From assembly GCF_013408985.1 (NCBI RefSeq), contig NZ_JACBZT010000001.1, positions 4,419,197 through 4,483,196 on the forward strand: a stretch of DNA of 64,000 bases. The letters are read 5' to 3'. This DNA comes from Petropleomorpha daqingensis (GTDB taxonomy: Bacteria; Actinomycetota; Actinomycetes; Mycobacteriales; Geodermatophilaceae). The position numbers and the translations under genes are program-made. The notes beneath the pieces are model-generated. The model had not been told where the DNA came from. It ran no database searches and worked only from the letters and a program-made list of their open reading frames with translations. Shown here piece by piece: positions 19,807 to 29,035 of this stretch; the first letter of the stretch is position 1, and each line of letters begins with the position of its first letter.

Positions 19807-21381
19807 CTACCGCAGCCAGCGGTGGACCCGCTTGCGCGAGGCCGCCCGCCACGCCGCGTCGAAGCGCTGCTGCATCTGCCCGGCGTGCTGCTCCTCCCGG
19901 GCGTAGAGCCGGCCGTAGAGGAAGGCGACCTCGGGGGAGGTGGCGCGCAGCGCGAGCTCGTGCAGCCGTTCGCGGGTGAGCACCGAGTCCTGGTGCTCGC
20001 CGAGGGCCTCCTGCACGTCCTCCATCGCGCCGGCGAAGGCGGTGGCGTCGCCGGCGAAGACGGCGGCGACCGACTCGCCGGCGTAGCGGGCCTCCTTGGC
20101 CGCCTTGCGCGCGTCGTGCAGCACCTCGTCGCGCTCGGCGCCGTCGGGCAGCGCCTCGGCGCGCTCGACCAGCGTCCGCACCCGGCCGAAGCTGCGGGCG
20201 ACCAGGCGGGGGAGCACCGCGCCGGCGGGCTTTCCGGCCTTCTTCCGCAGCGGCGGCTGCTCGACGAGCCGGCAGAGGGTCAGCAGGATCCGGTGGTAGC
20301 GGTCGCTGTCCAGCTCGGCGAGCACCCGGTCGTGCGCGCTGCGGTAGACCTGGTCCAGCTCGGCCAGCGCCGCCTCGGCGCCGGCGCGGACGGGCAGGTC
20401 GGGGTGCCCGTCGGCGACGGCGGCCCGGACCCGGTCGCGCATGACCTCGGCGTCGCGGGCGGCACCGAGCTCGGCGGCCAGCCACTTGAGCTCGTCGCGC
20501 AGCGGGCGGGCGACCGCGGGATCGACCAGGGCGCCGTACGTGCGCAGGGCGCTGCGCAGCCGCCGCGTGGCCACGCGCATCTTGTGCACCGCGTCCGGCG
20601 CGTCCAGCCGCACGGGCAGGTCCTGGGCGTGCACCTGGTCGACCTGCTCGCGGAGGTGGGCGAGCAGGACGTCGCCGGCCGCGGACGTCCGCTTCGGCTT
20701 CGGAGCGGTGGCCGCCTTCTTGGGGGACCGCAGCCGGGGCCGGGCGCCGTCCAGGACGTGGGAGAGCGTCGAGGCGGCCGTCGCGCGCAGGCCGCGCGCC
20801 CGCAGGGTGGTGTCCAGCGCCTCGGCCAGGTCGGCGGTCCCGACGGTGACGTCGAGCTCGCGCCAGCGCACCGGCGCGCTCGCCGCCACGCCCGAGCCGT
20901 CGAGGGTCGACAGCCGGTGACCGGTGACCCGGTCGTCGGCCACTTCGAGCAGCGCCTGCCCGGTCGGATCGCTCAGCCGCCGCAGGGTCCGCTCGGTGGT
21001 GATGCGGGCGACCGGCTGCAGGGGCCGGCCGTGCGTCTGCGCCCACACCATCGACTGCAGGCGGTCGGGGACGGTGCGCGGTGTCCGGCCCGGCGGCACC
21101 CGGCCGGGCGGCAGCCGGACCTCCTCGCCGGCGCCCTTGCCCGACGGGAGGCGCAGCTGCCAGCCGGGGTCGTCGCCGCCGGTGCTCCGGCGCAGGGTCA
21201 GCCCGGCCGCGGCCAGGCGCAGGTCGGGGGTGTCGAAGTAGACGGCGTCCAGCCGTTGCTCGGCGGTGATCCCGTCGGAGAGCGGGACGTCGGCGCCGAC
21301 CGCCAGCGTCGTCAGAGAGGGCAGCTCGAACTCGTCGTCGACCGCGTACTTCTTCGCGGATCCCCGCTGAACGGGAGGCAT
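19807..21381 (-). CDS. CYTH and CHAD domain-containing protein
   Basis: A 524-residue fusion. The N-terminal CYTH (triphosphate tunnel) domain, about 10-210, has alternating charged strands such as EQRLDAVYFDTPDLRLAAAGLTLRRS and DDRVTGHRL. The C-terminal CHAD domain (about 240-520) is helical with conserved His/Lys/Arg patches (VHKMRVATRRLRSALRTYG, VLHDARKAAKEARYAGE). CYTH domains hydrolyse or bind triphosphates, and CHAD domains bind polyphosphate, so a role at polyphosphate granules is the standard expectation. ATG 21381 is chosen because the family motif begins shortly after it; there is no clear Shine-Dalgarno but TATACC lies 9-14 nt upstream. Confidence 0.88.
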   Translation of the reverse strand: MPPVQRGSAKKYAVDDEFELPSLTTLAVGADVPLSDGITAEQRLDAVYFDTPDLRLAAAGLTLRRSTGGDDPGWQLRLPSGKGAGEEVRLPPGRVPPGRTPRTVPDRLQSMVWAQTHGRPLQPVARITTERTLRRLSDPTGQALLEVADDRVTGHRLSTLDGSGVAASAPVRWRELDVTVGTADLAEALDTTLRARGLRATAASTLSHVLDGARPRLRSPKKAATAPKPKRTSAAGDVLLAHLREQVDQVHAQDLPVRLDAPDAVHKMRVATRRLRSALRTYGALVDPAVARPLRDELKWLAAELGAARDAEVMRDRVRAAVADGHPDLPVRAGAEAALAELDQVYRSAHDRVLAELDSDRYHRILLTLCRLVEQPPLRKKAGKPAGAVLPRLVARSFGRVRTLVERAEALPDGAERDEVLHDARKAAKEARYAGESVAAVFAGDATAFAGAMEDVQEALGEHQDSVLTRERLHELALRATSPEVAFLYGRLYAREEQHAGQMQQRFDAAWRAASRKRVHRWLR

Positions 21382-21438
21382 CCGCCAGGTATACCGCACC
21401 GACCGCGCGCGGCGGCTCCTCCGCGCAGACTGGACGGC

Positions 21439-22245
21439 GTGGAGGAACGCACCCTGGGACGCAGCGGCGTCCCCGCGCCGGTGGTCGGGCTGGGCACGTG
21501 GCGGCGGCTGGAGGCGGCGGCCGCGGCCGGCCGGCACCGGGAGCTGCTCGACGCCGCCCTCGCCTCCGGCGTCCGGCTGGTCGACACCTCACCGATGTAC
21601 GGCGACGCCGAGCCGCTGCTCGCCGAGGCCCTCGACGGCCGGCGCGAGCAGGTGTTCCTCGCCGACAAGGTGTGGACGCCGTCGCCGGAGGAGGGCTCGG
21701 CCCAGCTGGCGCGCATGGTCGACTGGTACGGCGGCCGGGTCGACCTCGTGCAGATCCACAACCTCGTCGCCTGGCGGGCGCACCTGCCGGCGCTCGAGGC
21801 CGCCCGGGACGACGGACGGATCCGCCTGATCGGCGCCACCCACTACTCGCCGTCGGCGTTCGGCGAGCTGGCCGAGCTGATGGCGACCGGCCGGATCGAC
21901 GCCGTCCAGGTGCCCTACAACCCGCGGCAGCGCGAGGTCGAGGAGCGGATCCTCCCGCTGGCCGCCGACCTCGGCATCGGCGTGCTGCTCATGCGCCCGC
22001 TCGGCGAGGGCCGGCTGGTCCGCTCCGCGCCGGGCGCGGGCGAGCTCGCCCCGCTGCGGGAGTTCGGCGTCACCACCTGGACCCAGGCGCTGATCAAGTG
22101 GGGCTTGTCCGACCCGCGGGTGCAGGTCTCCCTCGTCGCCACCGCGCGGCCCGACCGGCTGGCGGAGAACGCCGCGGCCGGGGAGCCGCCGTGGTTCGGG
22201 CCGGAGGAGCGGGCGCACGTGCAGCGCCTCGCGGTGGCCCGCTGA
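21439..22245 (+). CDS. Aldo/keto reductase
   Basis: A 268-residue (beta/alpha)8 oxidoreductase. The catalytic tetrad is visible as Asp49 and Tyr54 (VDTSPMYGDAE), Lys77 (LADKVW) and His107 (VQIHNLV). The first segment, RTLGRSGVPAPVVGLGTW, is the usual AKR start. It should reduce aldehydes or ketones with NADPH. GTG 21439 fits the family start. It is divergent from the CYTH-CHAD gene (57 bp between starts), and the small TIGR03086-type gene follows 24 bp downstream on the same strand. Confidence 0.9.
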   Translation: MEERTLGRSGVPAPVVGLGTWRRLEAAAAAGRHRELLDAALASGVRLVDTSPMYGDAEPLLAEALDGRREQVFLADKVWTPSPEEGSAQLARMVDWYGGRVDLVQIHNLVAWRAHLPALEAARDDGRIRLIGATHYSPSAFGELAELMATGRIDAVQVPYNPRQREVEERILPLAADLGIGVLLMRPLGEGRLVRSAPGAGELAPLREFGVTTWTQALIKWGLSDPRVQVSLVATARPDRLAENAAAGEPPWFGPEERAHVQRLAVAR

Positions 22246-22269
22246 CCCGCGCCGGTGCAGAATCCGCCG

Positions 22270-22794
22270 ATGACCGACGACCAGGAGCTCGCGGTGCTGC
22301 GCCGGGGCCTGGACCAGCTGGAACGCCTCGTCGCCGACGTCCGCCCGGAGGCGGCGGGCGACCCGACGCCGTGCACCGACTGGACGGTGCGGGACCTGGT
22401 CGACCACGTGGTCGCCACGCCGGCCCGCTTCGCACGCATGGTCCGCGACGAGCCGATCGACTGGACCGCGCCGACCCCACCCGCCGGCGACGACCCGGCC
22501 GGGACCTTCCGGGCGCACGCCGACGACCTGCTCGGCGCCTGGCGCGAGCAGACCGACACCACGCAGGTGGACTGGCAGTGCGCCGAGCTGGCCGTGCACA
22601 CCTGGGACCTCGCGACCGCGGTGCACGCCGACACGAGCGCGCTCGACCCGGAGGTCGCCGAGCGCGGGCTGGCGTTCATGCAGGCCAGCCTCACCCCGGA
22701 CAACCGAGGGCCGGTGTTCGGCCCGGAGCAGCCGGCGCCCGAGGGTGCGGACGTCTACGGCCGGATCGCGGCCTTCGCCGGGCGCTCGGTCTAG
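22270..22794 (+). CDS. TIGR03086-type DinB-like putative metal-binding protein
   Basis: A 174-residue four-helix protein of the maleylpyruvate isomerase/DinB superfamily. The motifs CTDWTVRDLVDHVV near the N-terminus and AVHTWDLATAV in the middle supply the two or three His ligands of the family. Some members are mycothiol-dependent transferases and most are uncharacterised. ATG 22270 is chosen because it matches the family start. It is probably co-transcribed with the aldo/keto reductase. It is convergent with the hemerythrin gene. Confidence 0.85.
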   Translation: MTDDQELAVLRRGLDQLERLVADVRPEAAGDPTPCTDWTVRDLVDHVVATPARFARMVRDEPIDWTAPTPPAGDDPAGTFRAHADDLLGAWREQTDTTQVDWQCAELAVHTWDLATAVHADTSALDPEVAERGLAFMQASLTPDNRGPVFGPEQPAPEGADVYGRIAAFAGRSV

Positions 22795-22801
22795 CCGCCC
22801 G

Positions 22802-23479
22802 TCACGGCGTGGGCGTGCCGTGCACCCGCTGGGCGTGCCTGCGGTAGGCGCGCCGGCCCAGCCGCGGCACGAGCACCCGCACCGGCAGCGGTGCCGGGGC
22901 GAGCATCAGCCGGACGACCTCCGGGTCGCCGTCGTGCATGAGCATCCCGAAGACGAGCGCCATGTGCCTGCGCGGGATGCCGTTGCGGCCGGCCTCGCCC
23001 AGGGCGAGCCATTCCTGCGCGGTGATGCTCCGGGCGACCAGCGGCAGCACCCGCGCCTCCTCGGCGTCCAGGTGCTCGGCCAGACCGGCGTAGAGCCCGT
23101 CGTAGAGCCCGGCGAGCTCCTCGCCGCGCGCCGCCGTCGGGTCCTGCGCCCACTCCGGTCGCAGTTCGCCGATCCGGCCGAGCAGCGCGTCGACCCGCTC
23201 GTGCTGGGTCTCCATCAGCTGCACGACCGGCGCCAGCTCGTCGGCCACCCGCTCGAGCAGCAGGGGCCACAGCAGCTCGTCCTCCGAGCCGTGGTGGTGG
23301 TGCAGCACGGTCTCGACCAGCTCCAGGTGGGCGGCGACGACGGCGGCGCGGCCCGGGTCGCCGGCCCGCACCTGCCGCACCAGGCCACCGGCCAGGCGCA
23401 GCTCGCGCCGGAAGAGGGAGTGGACAACGAGCATCTCGCGGGTGTCGAGCAGCGGCTGCTCGGCGGAGACGGCGCTCAT
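22802..23479 (-). CDS. Hemerythrin HHE-domain protein
   Basis: A 225-residue protein with the non-haem di-iron HHE pattern: His in LVVHSLFRREL, HHHHGSEDELLWPLL, METQHERVD and LAEHLDAEEARVLPLV. These give the H...HxxxE...H...HxxxxE ligand set of a four-helix bundle. Such proteins bind O2, NO or sense iron/redox state in the cytoplasm. The C-terminal 65 residues are basic and lie outside the bundle. ATG 23479 has GAGGAG 6 nt upstream. It is divergent from the SARP regulator, with 98 bp between the starts. Confidence 0.88.
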   Translation of the reverse strand: MSAVSAEQPLLDTREMLVVHSLFRRELRLAGGLVRQVRAGDPGRAAVVAAHLELVETVLHHHHGSEDELLWPLLLERVADELAPVVQLMETQHERVDALLGRIGELRPEWAQDPTAARGEELAGLYDGLYAGLAEHLDAEEARVLPLVARSITAQEWLALGEAGRNGIPRRHMALVFGMLMHDGDPEVVRLMLAPAPLPVRVLVPRLGRRAYRRHAQRVHGTPTP

Positions 23480-23565
23480 GGGGGGCTCCTCGGATTCGTG
23501 GGATCGGGTGAGCGCCACGCTGCCGACGGCGGATAAGAGAGCGCTTGCACGGCACTTGTCCTCTC

Positions 23566-23580
23566 TAGGATCCCGGCGTG
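23566..23580 (+). promoter_or_regulatory. Candidate leaderless promoter of the SARP regulator
   Basis: TAGGAT (23566-23571) stands 6 nt before GTG 23578, and TTGCAC (23545-23550) lies 15 nt upstream of it as a possible -35. Initiation would fall at or next to the first base of the start codon, giving an mRNA without a 5' UTR. No Shine-Dalgarno precedes the GTG, which agrees with this. Confidence 0.5.
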
Positions 23581-26500
23581 CTGCGGGTGGGCGTGCTCGG
23601 CGATCTCGAGGTCGAGCGGGACGGCGTCCCGGTGCCGCTGGGCGGGCGCAAGCCGCGCCAGCTGCTCGCGCTCCTCGTCGCCGCCCGCGGCCGGACCGTG
23701 GCCACCGAGCGGCTGATCGACCAGCTCTGGGGCGACGAGCCGCCGCCGAAGGTGCTCACCGCGCTGCACGTCTACGTGGCCAAGCTGCGCCGCGAGCTCG
23801 AGCCGCGGCGCGGACCCCGGGAGCGGCCCGAGGTGCTCATCACCCGCCCGTCCGGCTACGCGCTCGTGCTGCCCGAGAGGGCGGTGGACGCCGACCGGTT
23901 CGAGCAGCTGGTCGCGGGCGCCGCGCTCGACGAGGCGCTCGGCCTGTGGCGGGGGCCCGCCTACGCCGGCCTCACCGAGGCGCCCGCGCTCGCCGCCGAG
24001 GCCGGCCGGCTCGAGGAGGTGCGCCTGGCCGCGGTCGAGCAGCTCTGGGCCGCCCGACTGGACCGCGGCGAGGACGCCGTCGGCGAGCTGACCTCCCTCG
24101 TCGCGGCGCACCCCACCCGCGAGCGGCTGTGGGCGCTGCTGGTCGTGGCGCTGTACCGGTCGGGCCGGCAGACCGATGCCCTGGAGGCCCTGCGCCGGGT
24201 GCGCGCCCATCTGGCCGACGAGCTGGGCATCGACCCCGGGCCGGAGCTGCGCCGGCTGGAGGAGGAGGTGCTCCGGCAGGACGACGCGCTGCTCGCCGCC
24301 CCGGCGCCGGCAGCACGACGCACGGAGCCCGCCGTCGAGCCCGTCGCCGTCGTCCGGGCCGACCTGCTCGTGCGCACGCAGCGCCTGGTCGAGCAGGCGG
24401 CAGCAGGCTCCGGTCGGGTCCTGCTCGTCACCGGCGAGCCCGGCATCGGCAAGACCCGGCTGGCGCGTGCGGTCGCCGAGCAGGCCGCAGCCGCCGGGAT
24501 GCGCCGCGCCGAGGGCGCCTGGGACGCCGAGGGCTCGCCGCCCCTGTGGGGCTGGACGCGGGCGCTCGGCGCCGATCTGGCAGCGCCGGTCGAGGGCGGC
24601 GAGGACACCGCCACCGCCACGTTCCGGCTGGCCGACGCCGCGCTGACCCGGCTGACGCGCGACGGCGGCAGCTGCCTCGTGCTCGACGACGTGCAGTGGG
24701 CCGACCCGGACAGCCTCCGGCTGCTGGGCCGGCTCGCCGGGATGGTCGCCGGCGCCCCGGTGCTGCTCGTCGTCCTCTGCCGGGAGCCGGCCGCCGACAC
24801 CCCGGGTCTGGTCGGGCTGTTCGGCACGCTGACCCGGCTGGGCGCGGAGCGGATCGCGCTCTCCGGGCTGGACGCCGCGGAGACCCGGGCCGTCGTCCGG
24901 CAGACGACCGGGGTGGAGATCGGCCCGGCCGTGGGGGAGCGGATCCGCGAGCGGACCGACGGCAACCCCTTCTACGTCCTCGAGCTGGTCCGGCTGCTCG
25001 CCGAGGAGGGCGCCCTGGCCGATCCCGGCGCCGGCGCCTGGCGGCTGGTCCCGCACGGCGTCCGCGACACGGTGCGCCACCGGCTCGCCGAGCTGCCCCC
25101 GGGGGTGCGCGATGCGGTGGCGGCGGTCGCCGTCCTCGGCCGCTCCGCCGACCTCGACGTGCTGGAGGCCTACTGGGCCGACGACGTCGCGCTGCTCGAC
25201 GAGGCGCTCGACGCGGCCCTGGCCGCGGGCCTGCTGACCGCCGACGGGAACGGCCGGATCGGCTTCCCGCACGCCCTGGTCCGCGACGCGGTGCACGGCG
25301 ACCTCTCGCCGACGACCCGGCGGCGCATGCACGAACGGGCCGCCGAGACGATCGAGCGCGCGCGGGTCGGACACCTCGACGAGCACGCCGTCGCCCTCGC
25401 CGAGCACTACCGGCTGGCCGGGCCCGCCCACACCCGCGCCGCGTGGACCTACGCCGAACGCGCGGCCCGGTCGGCGGCCGCGGCCGGCGCACACGGCGAC
25501 GCCGCCCGGCTGCTCGCCTCGGCCGCGGACCTGCAGGCCGGCGACCCGCTCGCCGAGCCCGTCGAGCGGGAGCGGGTGCTCGTCGCCTGGGGGACGGCGC
25601 TGCGCCGCTCCGGCCGGATCGCCGAGGCCTGGGCCCCGCTGCGCGACGCCGCGGAGTCCGCGCTCGTCCGGGGCGACGCCCGGGCCGCGGCCGGGGCGCT
25701 GCTGGTCGTCACCGAGCAGGTGCTGTGGAGCTGGCGGACCGAGCACGCCGCCGACGAGGACGCCGTCGCGCTGTGGCAGCGGGTGCTGGCCGTGCTGCCG
25801 CCGGCAGAGGACGGGCTGCGGGCCCGCTGCCTCGCCGCCCTCGCCGTGGAGGTGCTGCACGACCCGCCGGGCGGCCGCTGCGCGGCCTGGGCCGACGAGG
25901 CGCTCGCGCTGGCCCGCCGGCAGGACGACGTCGCCGTCCGGATCGACGTCCTGCACGTGCTGGTCAACGCGCTGCGCCGGCCGGACCTCATGCCGCGACG
26001 GGTGCCGGCCTGCGACGAGCTGGTCGAGCTCTGCGCGCGCCGCGGCGACGAGCGCTCCCTGGCCGTCGCACTGGCCAAGCGGGCGCTCAACCACAGCGCC
26101 TTCGGCCGGCCCGACGACGCGCTGGCCGACCTGCAGCGGGCCCTCGTCCTGGCCGAACGGCACCGCCTCGCACCGGCGCTGATGATCATCCACCTGGGCC
26201 GGGCCGTGCTGTTCCAGGCGCGGGGGGAGTGGGCCGCCTCGGAGGAGGCGCTGGAGGCGGCCGAGCTCGTGCAGTCGACCCTGCTCATGGCAGGGGCCGG
26301 GATCGGTGCCTCGGTGCGGGCGACCGCGCTGCTGGCCCAGGGCCGGCTGCCCGAGGACGGGGAACTGGTGTCGACGGCCGAGCGGGTGCACCCGGCCTTC
26401 GCCGACCTGCGCGCGCTGCTGCTGGTGCGCGCCGGGCGGACCGCCGAGGCCCGGGCGGTGCTCGGCGCGTGGCGTGAGCAGCCCGACCTGCCCTGGGACT

Positions 26501-26799
26501 ACCTGTGGGTCACCGGCGCCGCGGTGCGCGCGCTGCTGTGGGCGGAGCTGGCCGATGCCGACGCGGTGGCTGAGCTGCGGCGGCGGCTCGAGCCGTTCGC
26601 CGACCGGATCGCCGACGGCGCCATGGCGGCCGGTTTCCTCGGCTCGGTGCACCACGCGCTCGCCACGCTCGCACTCGCCGCCGGGGACCTCCCCGCTGCG
26701 CGCGCCGAGGCGCAGGCGGCGCGGGACCTGCACCGCCGGCTCGGCTGGACGCCGTGGGAGCGGCTGTCGCAGGAGCTGCTCGGCCGCATCCCCGCCTGA
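23578..26799 (+). CDS. SARP/BTAD-family regulator with ATPase and helical repeat domains
   Basis: A 1073-residue AfsR-like regulator. In order: an OmpR-type winged helix (about 1-95, VGVLGDLEVERDGVPVPLGGRK), a bacterial transcriptional activator domain (about 97-245), an AAA/STAND ATPase with Walker A GEPGIGKT (286-293) and Walker B CLVLDDVQWAD, and a long TPR-like helical C-terminus (about 620-1073) with many Ala/Leu/Arg helices. SARPs activate secondary-metabolite or stress genes. The large ATPase form integrates ligand or phosphorylation signals. No biosynthetic cluster is adjacent, so the target is unknown. The gene has no Shine-Dalgarno, which is consistent with leaderless expression. 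Confidence 0.92.
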   Translation: MLRVGVLGDLEVERDGVPVPLGGRKPRQLLALLVAARGRTVATERLIDQLWGDEPPPKVLTALHVYVAKLRRELEPRRGPRERPEVLITRPSGYALVLPERAVDADRFEQLVAGAALDEALGLWRGPAYAGLTEAPALAAEAGRLEEVRLAAVEQLWAARLDRGEDAVGELTSLVAAHPTRERLWALLVVALYRSGRQTDALEALRRVRAHLADELGIDPGPELRRLEEEVLRQDDALLAAPAPAARRTEPAVEPVAVVRADLLVRTQRLVEQAAAGSGRVLLVTGEPGIGKTRLARAVAEQAAAAGMRRAEGAWDAEGSPPLWGWTRALGADLAAPVEGGEDTATATFRLADAALTRLTRDGGSCLVLDDVQWADPDSLRLLGRLAGMVAGAPVLLVVLCREPAADTPGLVGLFGTLTRLGAERIALSGLDAAETRAVVRQTTGVEIGPAVGERIRERTDGNPFYVLELVRLLAEEGALADPGAGAWRLVPHGVRDTVRHRLAELPPGVRDAVAAVAVLGRSADLDVLEAYWADDVALLDEALDAALAAGLLTADGNGRIGFPHALVRDAVHGDLSPTTRRRMHERAAETIERARVGHLDEHAVALAEHYRLAGPAHTRAAWTYAERAARSAAAAGAHGDAARLLASAADLQAGDPLAEPVERERVLVAWGTALRRSGRIAEAWAPLRDAAESALVRGDARAAAGALLVVTEQVLWSWRTEHAADEDAVALWQRVLAVLPPAEDGLRARCLAALAVEVLHDPPGGRCAAWADEALALARRQDDVAVRIDVLHVLVNALRRPDLMPRRVPACDELVELCARRGDERSLAVALAKRALNHSAFGRPDDALADLQRALVLAERHRLAPALMIIHLGRAVLFQARGEWAASEEALEAAELVQSTLLMAGAGIGASVRATALLAQGRLPEDGELVSTAERVHPAFADLRALLLVRAGRTAEARAVLGAWREQPDLPWDYLWVTGAAVRALLWAELADADAVAELRRRLEPFADRIADGAMAAGFLGSVHHALATLALAAGDLPAARAEAQAARDLHRRLGWTPWERLSQELLGRIPA

Positions 26800-26890
26800 G
26801 GAACCAGGGGGTTGCCCGGGGTCGAAGGCTTGACCGCGGCGGGAGGCTGGAGGTACCGGCGAGTGCGGCCGGGAGAGAGGCGGTGCCCGC

Positions 26891-28957
26891 GTGCAACCCG
26901 ATCCCGAACCCTCGCCCCCTCGCGCGCCCAGCCTCTGGGACCGGCTGCGGGGGCGGACCGGGGACGAGCCCCGCCGTCCCGCGCCGTGGCGGGTGGAGGG
27001 CATGCCGCCGGAGCCCTCGTCGGGTACGCCCGCCCAGCGCCCGCGCCGGGGCATGTTCTGGACCTTCGTGATCGGGTTCCTCGTCCTCAACTGGGTCCTG
27101 ATGTCGGTCTTCTTCCGGCCGCCGGACCGGACCACCGTCTCCTACACGTTCTTCAGCGACCAGCTCGACGCCGGCAACGTGCAGACCGTCACCACGACGG
27201 CGGACACCATCCAGGGCGAGTTCGACAAGGCGGTCACCTACAAGGCGAACGGGCAGACGACGACCGGCGTCGAGCTGTTCACCACCCAGCGCCCGTCGTT
27301 CGCCCGCGACGACCTGCTGGCCACGCTGGACAGCAAGGGCGTCACCGTCAACGCGACCAACCCCGACGCCCCGCCGCCGCTGTGGCAGCAGCTGCTCGTC
27401 GGCTTCGGCCCGACCCTGCTGCTGGTCGGGCTGCTGGTGTTCTTCCTGCGGCGCAGCGCGTCGGGCCTGGGCGGGCTCGGCGGGTTCGGCAAGTCCAAGG
27501 CGGCCCTCTACCAGCCCGACGCCGGGACGCGGACGACGTTCGCCGACGTCGCCGGCATCGACGAGGTCCAGCACGAGGTCCGCGAGATCGTCGACTTCCT
27601 CCGCGACCCGCAGCGCTACGGCAAGCTGGGCGCCCGGATCCCGCACGGCGTGCTGCTGTCCGGGCCGCCCGGCACGGGCAAGACCCTGCTCGCCCGCGCC
27701 GTGGCGGGGGAGGCCGGGGTGCCGTTCTTCTCGATCTCGGCCTCGGAGTTCATCGAGGCGATCGTCGGCGTCGGCGCCAGCCGCGTGCGCGATCTGTTCG
27801 ACCAGGCCAAGAAGGTCGCGCCGGCGATCATCTTCATCGACGAGCTCGACGCCATCGGCCGCGCCCGCGGCGGCGCGTTCTCGGCCGGGGGAGTGGACGA
27901 GCGGGAGCAGACGCTCAACCAGATCCTCACCGAGATGGACGGCTTCCAGGGCAACGAGGGGGTCGTCGTCCTGGCCGCGACCAACCGTCCGGAGATCCTC
28001 GACCCCGCGCTGCTGCGACCCGGCCGCTTCGACCGCCGGGTGGCCGTCAGCCCGCCCGATCAGGCCGGCCGGCTGCAGATCCTGCGCGTGCACACCCGCA
28101 CGGTCCCGCTCGCCGCCGACGTGGACCTGGCCGGGGTGGCCGCCGCGACGCCCGGCATGGTGGGCGCCGACCTCGCGAACCTGGTCAACGAGGCGGCGCT
28201 GTCGGCCGCGGCGCACCACCGCGAGCAGGTCACCGGCGAGGACTTCGGCCTGGCGCTGGAGAAGGTCGTGCTGGGCACCGTGCGCGGCATCGTGCTCTCG
28301 CCGGAGGAGAAGCTGAGCACCGCCTACCACGAGTCGGGTCACGCGCTGCTCGGCATGCTCACCCCGGGCGCCGACCCGGTGCGCCGGGTGACGATCATCC
28401 CGCGCGGCCAGGCGCTGGGCCTCACCGTGCAGACCCCCCAGATGGACCGCTACGGCTACTCGACGACGTACCTGCGCGGCCGCATCACCGGCGCCCTCGG
28501 CGGCCGGGCCGCCGAGGAGGTCGTCTACGGCGAGGTCACCACCGGCGCCGAGAGCGACCTCGAGCAGGCCACCGCGATCGCGCGCCAGATGGTCGGGCGC
28601 TGGGGGATGTCGGCGACCATCGGCCCGGTCTCCGTGCTGCCCCCGTCGGGGCAGGAACAGCCCTTCGGCGGCGACGGCGTCGCACCGGCCACCAAGCAGC
28701 TGGTCGACGAGGAGGTCCGGCGGCTGATCGACGACTGCTACGGCACGGCGGTCGCGACCCTGCAGAGCAACCGCGACCGGCTCGACCGGCTGGCCCACGC
28801 CCTCCTGGAGCGCGAGACGCTCGACGAGGACGAGGCCTACGCCGCCGCCGGCGTCGCCCGCGAGACCGCCCCGGCCGCGGTCGCCCGCGGCGAGACCCCC
28901 GGCGGCGCCCGAGCCCCGGGGTTGCCCCCCGAGGGCGCCGCCGTCCCCACGGGGTGA
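26891..28957 (+). CDS. ftsH: ATP-dependent zinc metalloprotease FtsH
   Basis: A 688-residue membrane AAA protease with two N-terminal transmembrane helices (about 57-75 and 170-195) flanking a periplasmic-type domain, then the AAA module (Walker A GPPGTGKT at 258-265, Walker [12 protein letters not shown]) and peptidase domain with zinc motif HESGH (480-484; third ligand Asp in [11 protein letters not shown]). It degrades misfolded membrane proteins and short-lived regulators. The N-terminus is extended by about 50 Pro/Arg-rich residues before the first helix. It is not flanked by hpt or folE, the usual neighbours of the main actinobacterial ftsH, so it may be a second copy. GTG 26891 has GGGAGAGAGG upstream. 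Confidence 0.95.
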   Translation: MQPDPEPSPPRAPSLWDRLRGRTGDEPRRPAPWRVEGMPPEPSSGTPAQRPRRGMFWTFVIGFLVLNWVLMSVFFRPPDRTTVSYTFFSDQLDAGNVQTVTTTADTIQGEFDKAVTYKANGQTTTGVELFTTQRPSFARDDLLATLDSKGVTVNATNPDAPPPLWQQLLVGFGPTLLLVGLLVFFLRRSASGLGGLGGFGKSKAALYQPDAGTRTTFADVAGIDEVQHEVREIVDFLRDPQRYGKLGARIPHGVLLSGPPGTGKTLLARAVAGEAGVPFFSISASEFIEAIVGVGASRVRDLFDQAKKVAPAIIFIDELDAIGRARGGAFSAGGVDEREQTLNQILTEMDGFQGNEGVVVLAATNRPEILDPALLRPGRFDRRVAVSPPDQAGRLQILRVHTRTVPLAADVDLAGVAAATPGMVGADLANLVNEAALSAAAHHREQVTGEDFGLALEKVVLGTVRGIVLSPEEKLSTAYHESGHALLGMLTPGADPVRRVTIIPRGQALGLTVQTPQMDRYGYSTTYLRGRITGALGGRAAEEVVYGEVTTGAESDLEQATAIARQMVGRWGMSATIGPVSVLPPSGQEQPFGGDGVAPATKQLVDEEVRRLIDDCYGTAVATLQSNRDRLDRLAHALLERETLDEDEAYAAAGVARETAPAAVARGETPGGARAPGLPPEGAAVPTG

Positions 28958-29035
28958 GCGGACCAGGGACTTCGACGGGCGCGACCCGCGGCGGGGCAGG
29001 ACGAACCTTCGTGCCCTCCCGGAAGGAGACCCTCC

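Noticed and set aside
18739-22245. Plus-strand frame of 1168 codons over the hydrolase and CYTH-CHAD genes
   Set aside because: Only its last part, from 21439 (aldo/keto reductase), is real; the rest is antisense to two clear minus-strand genes.
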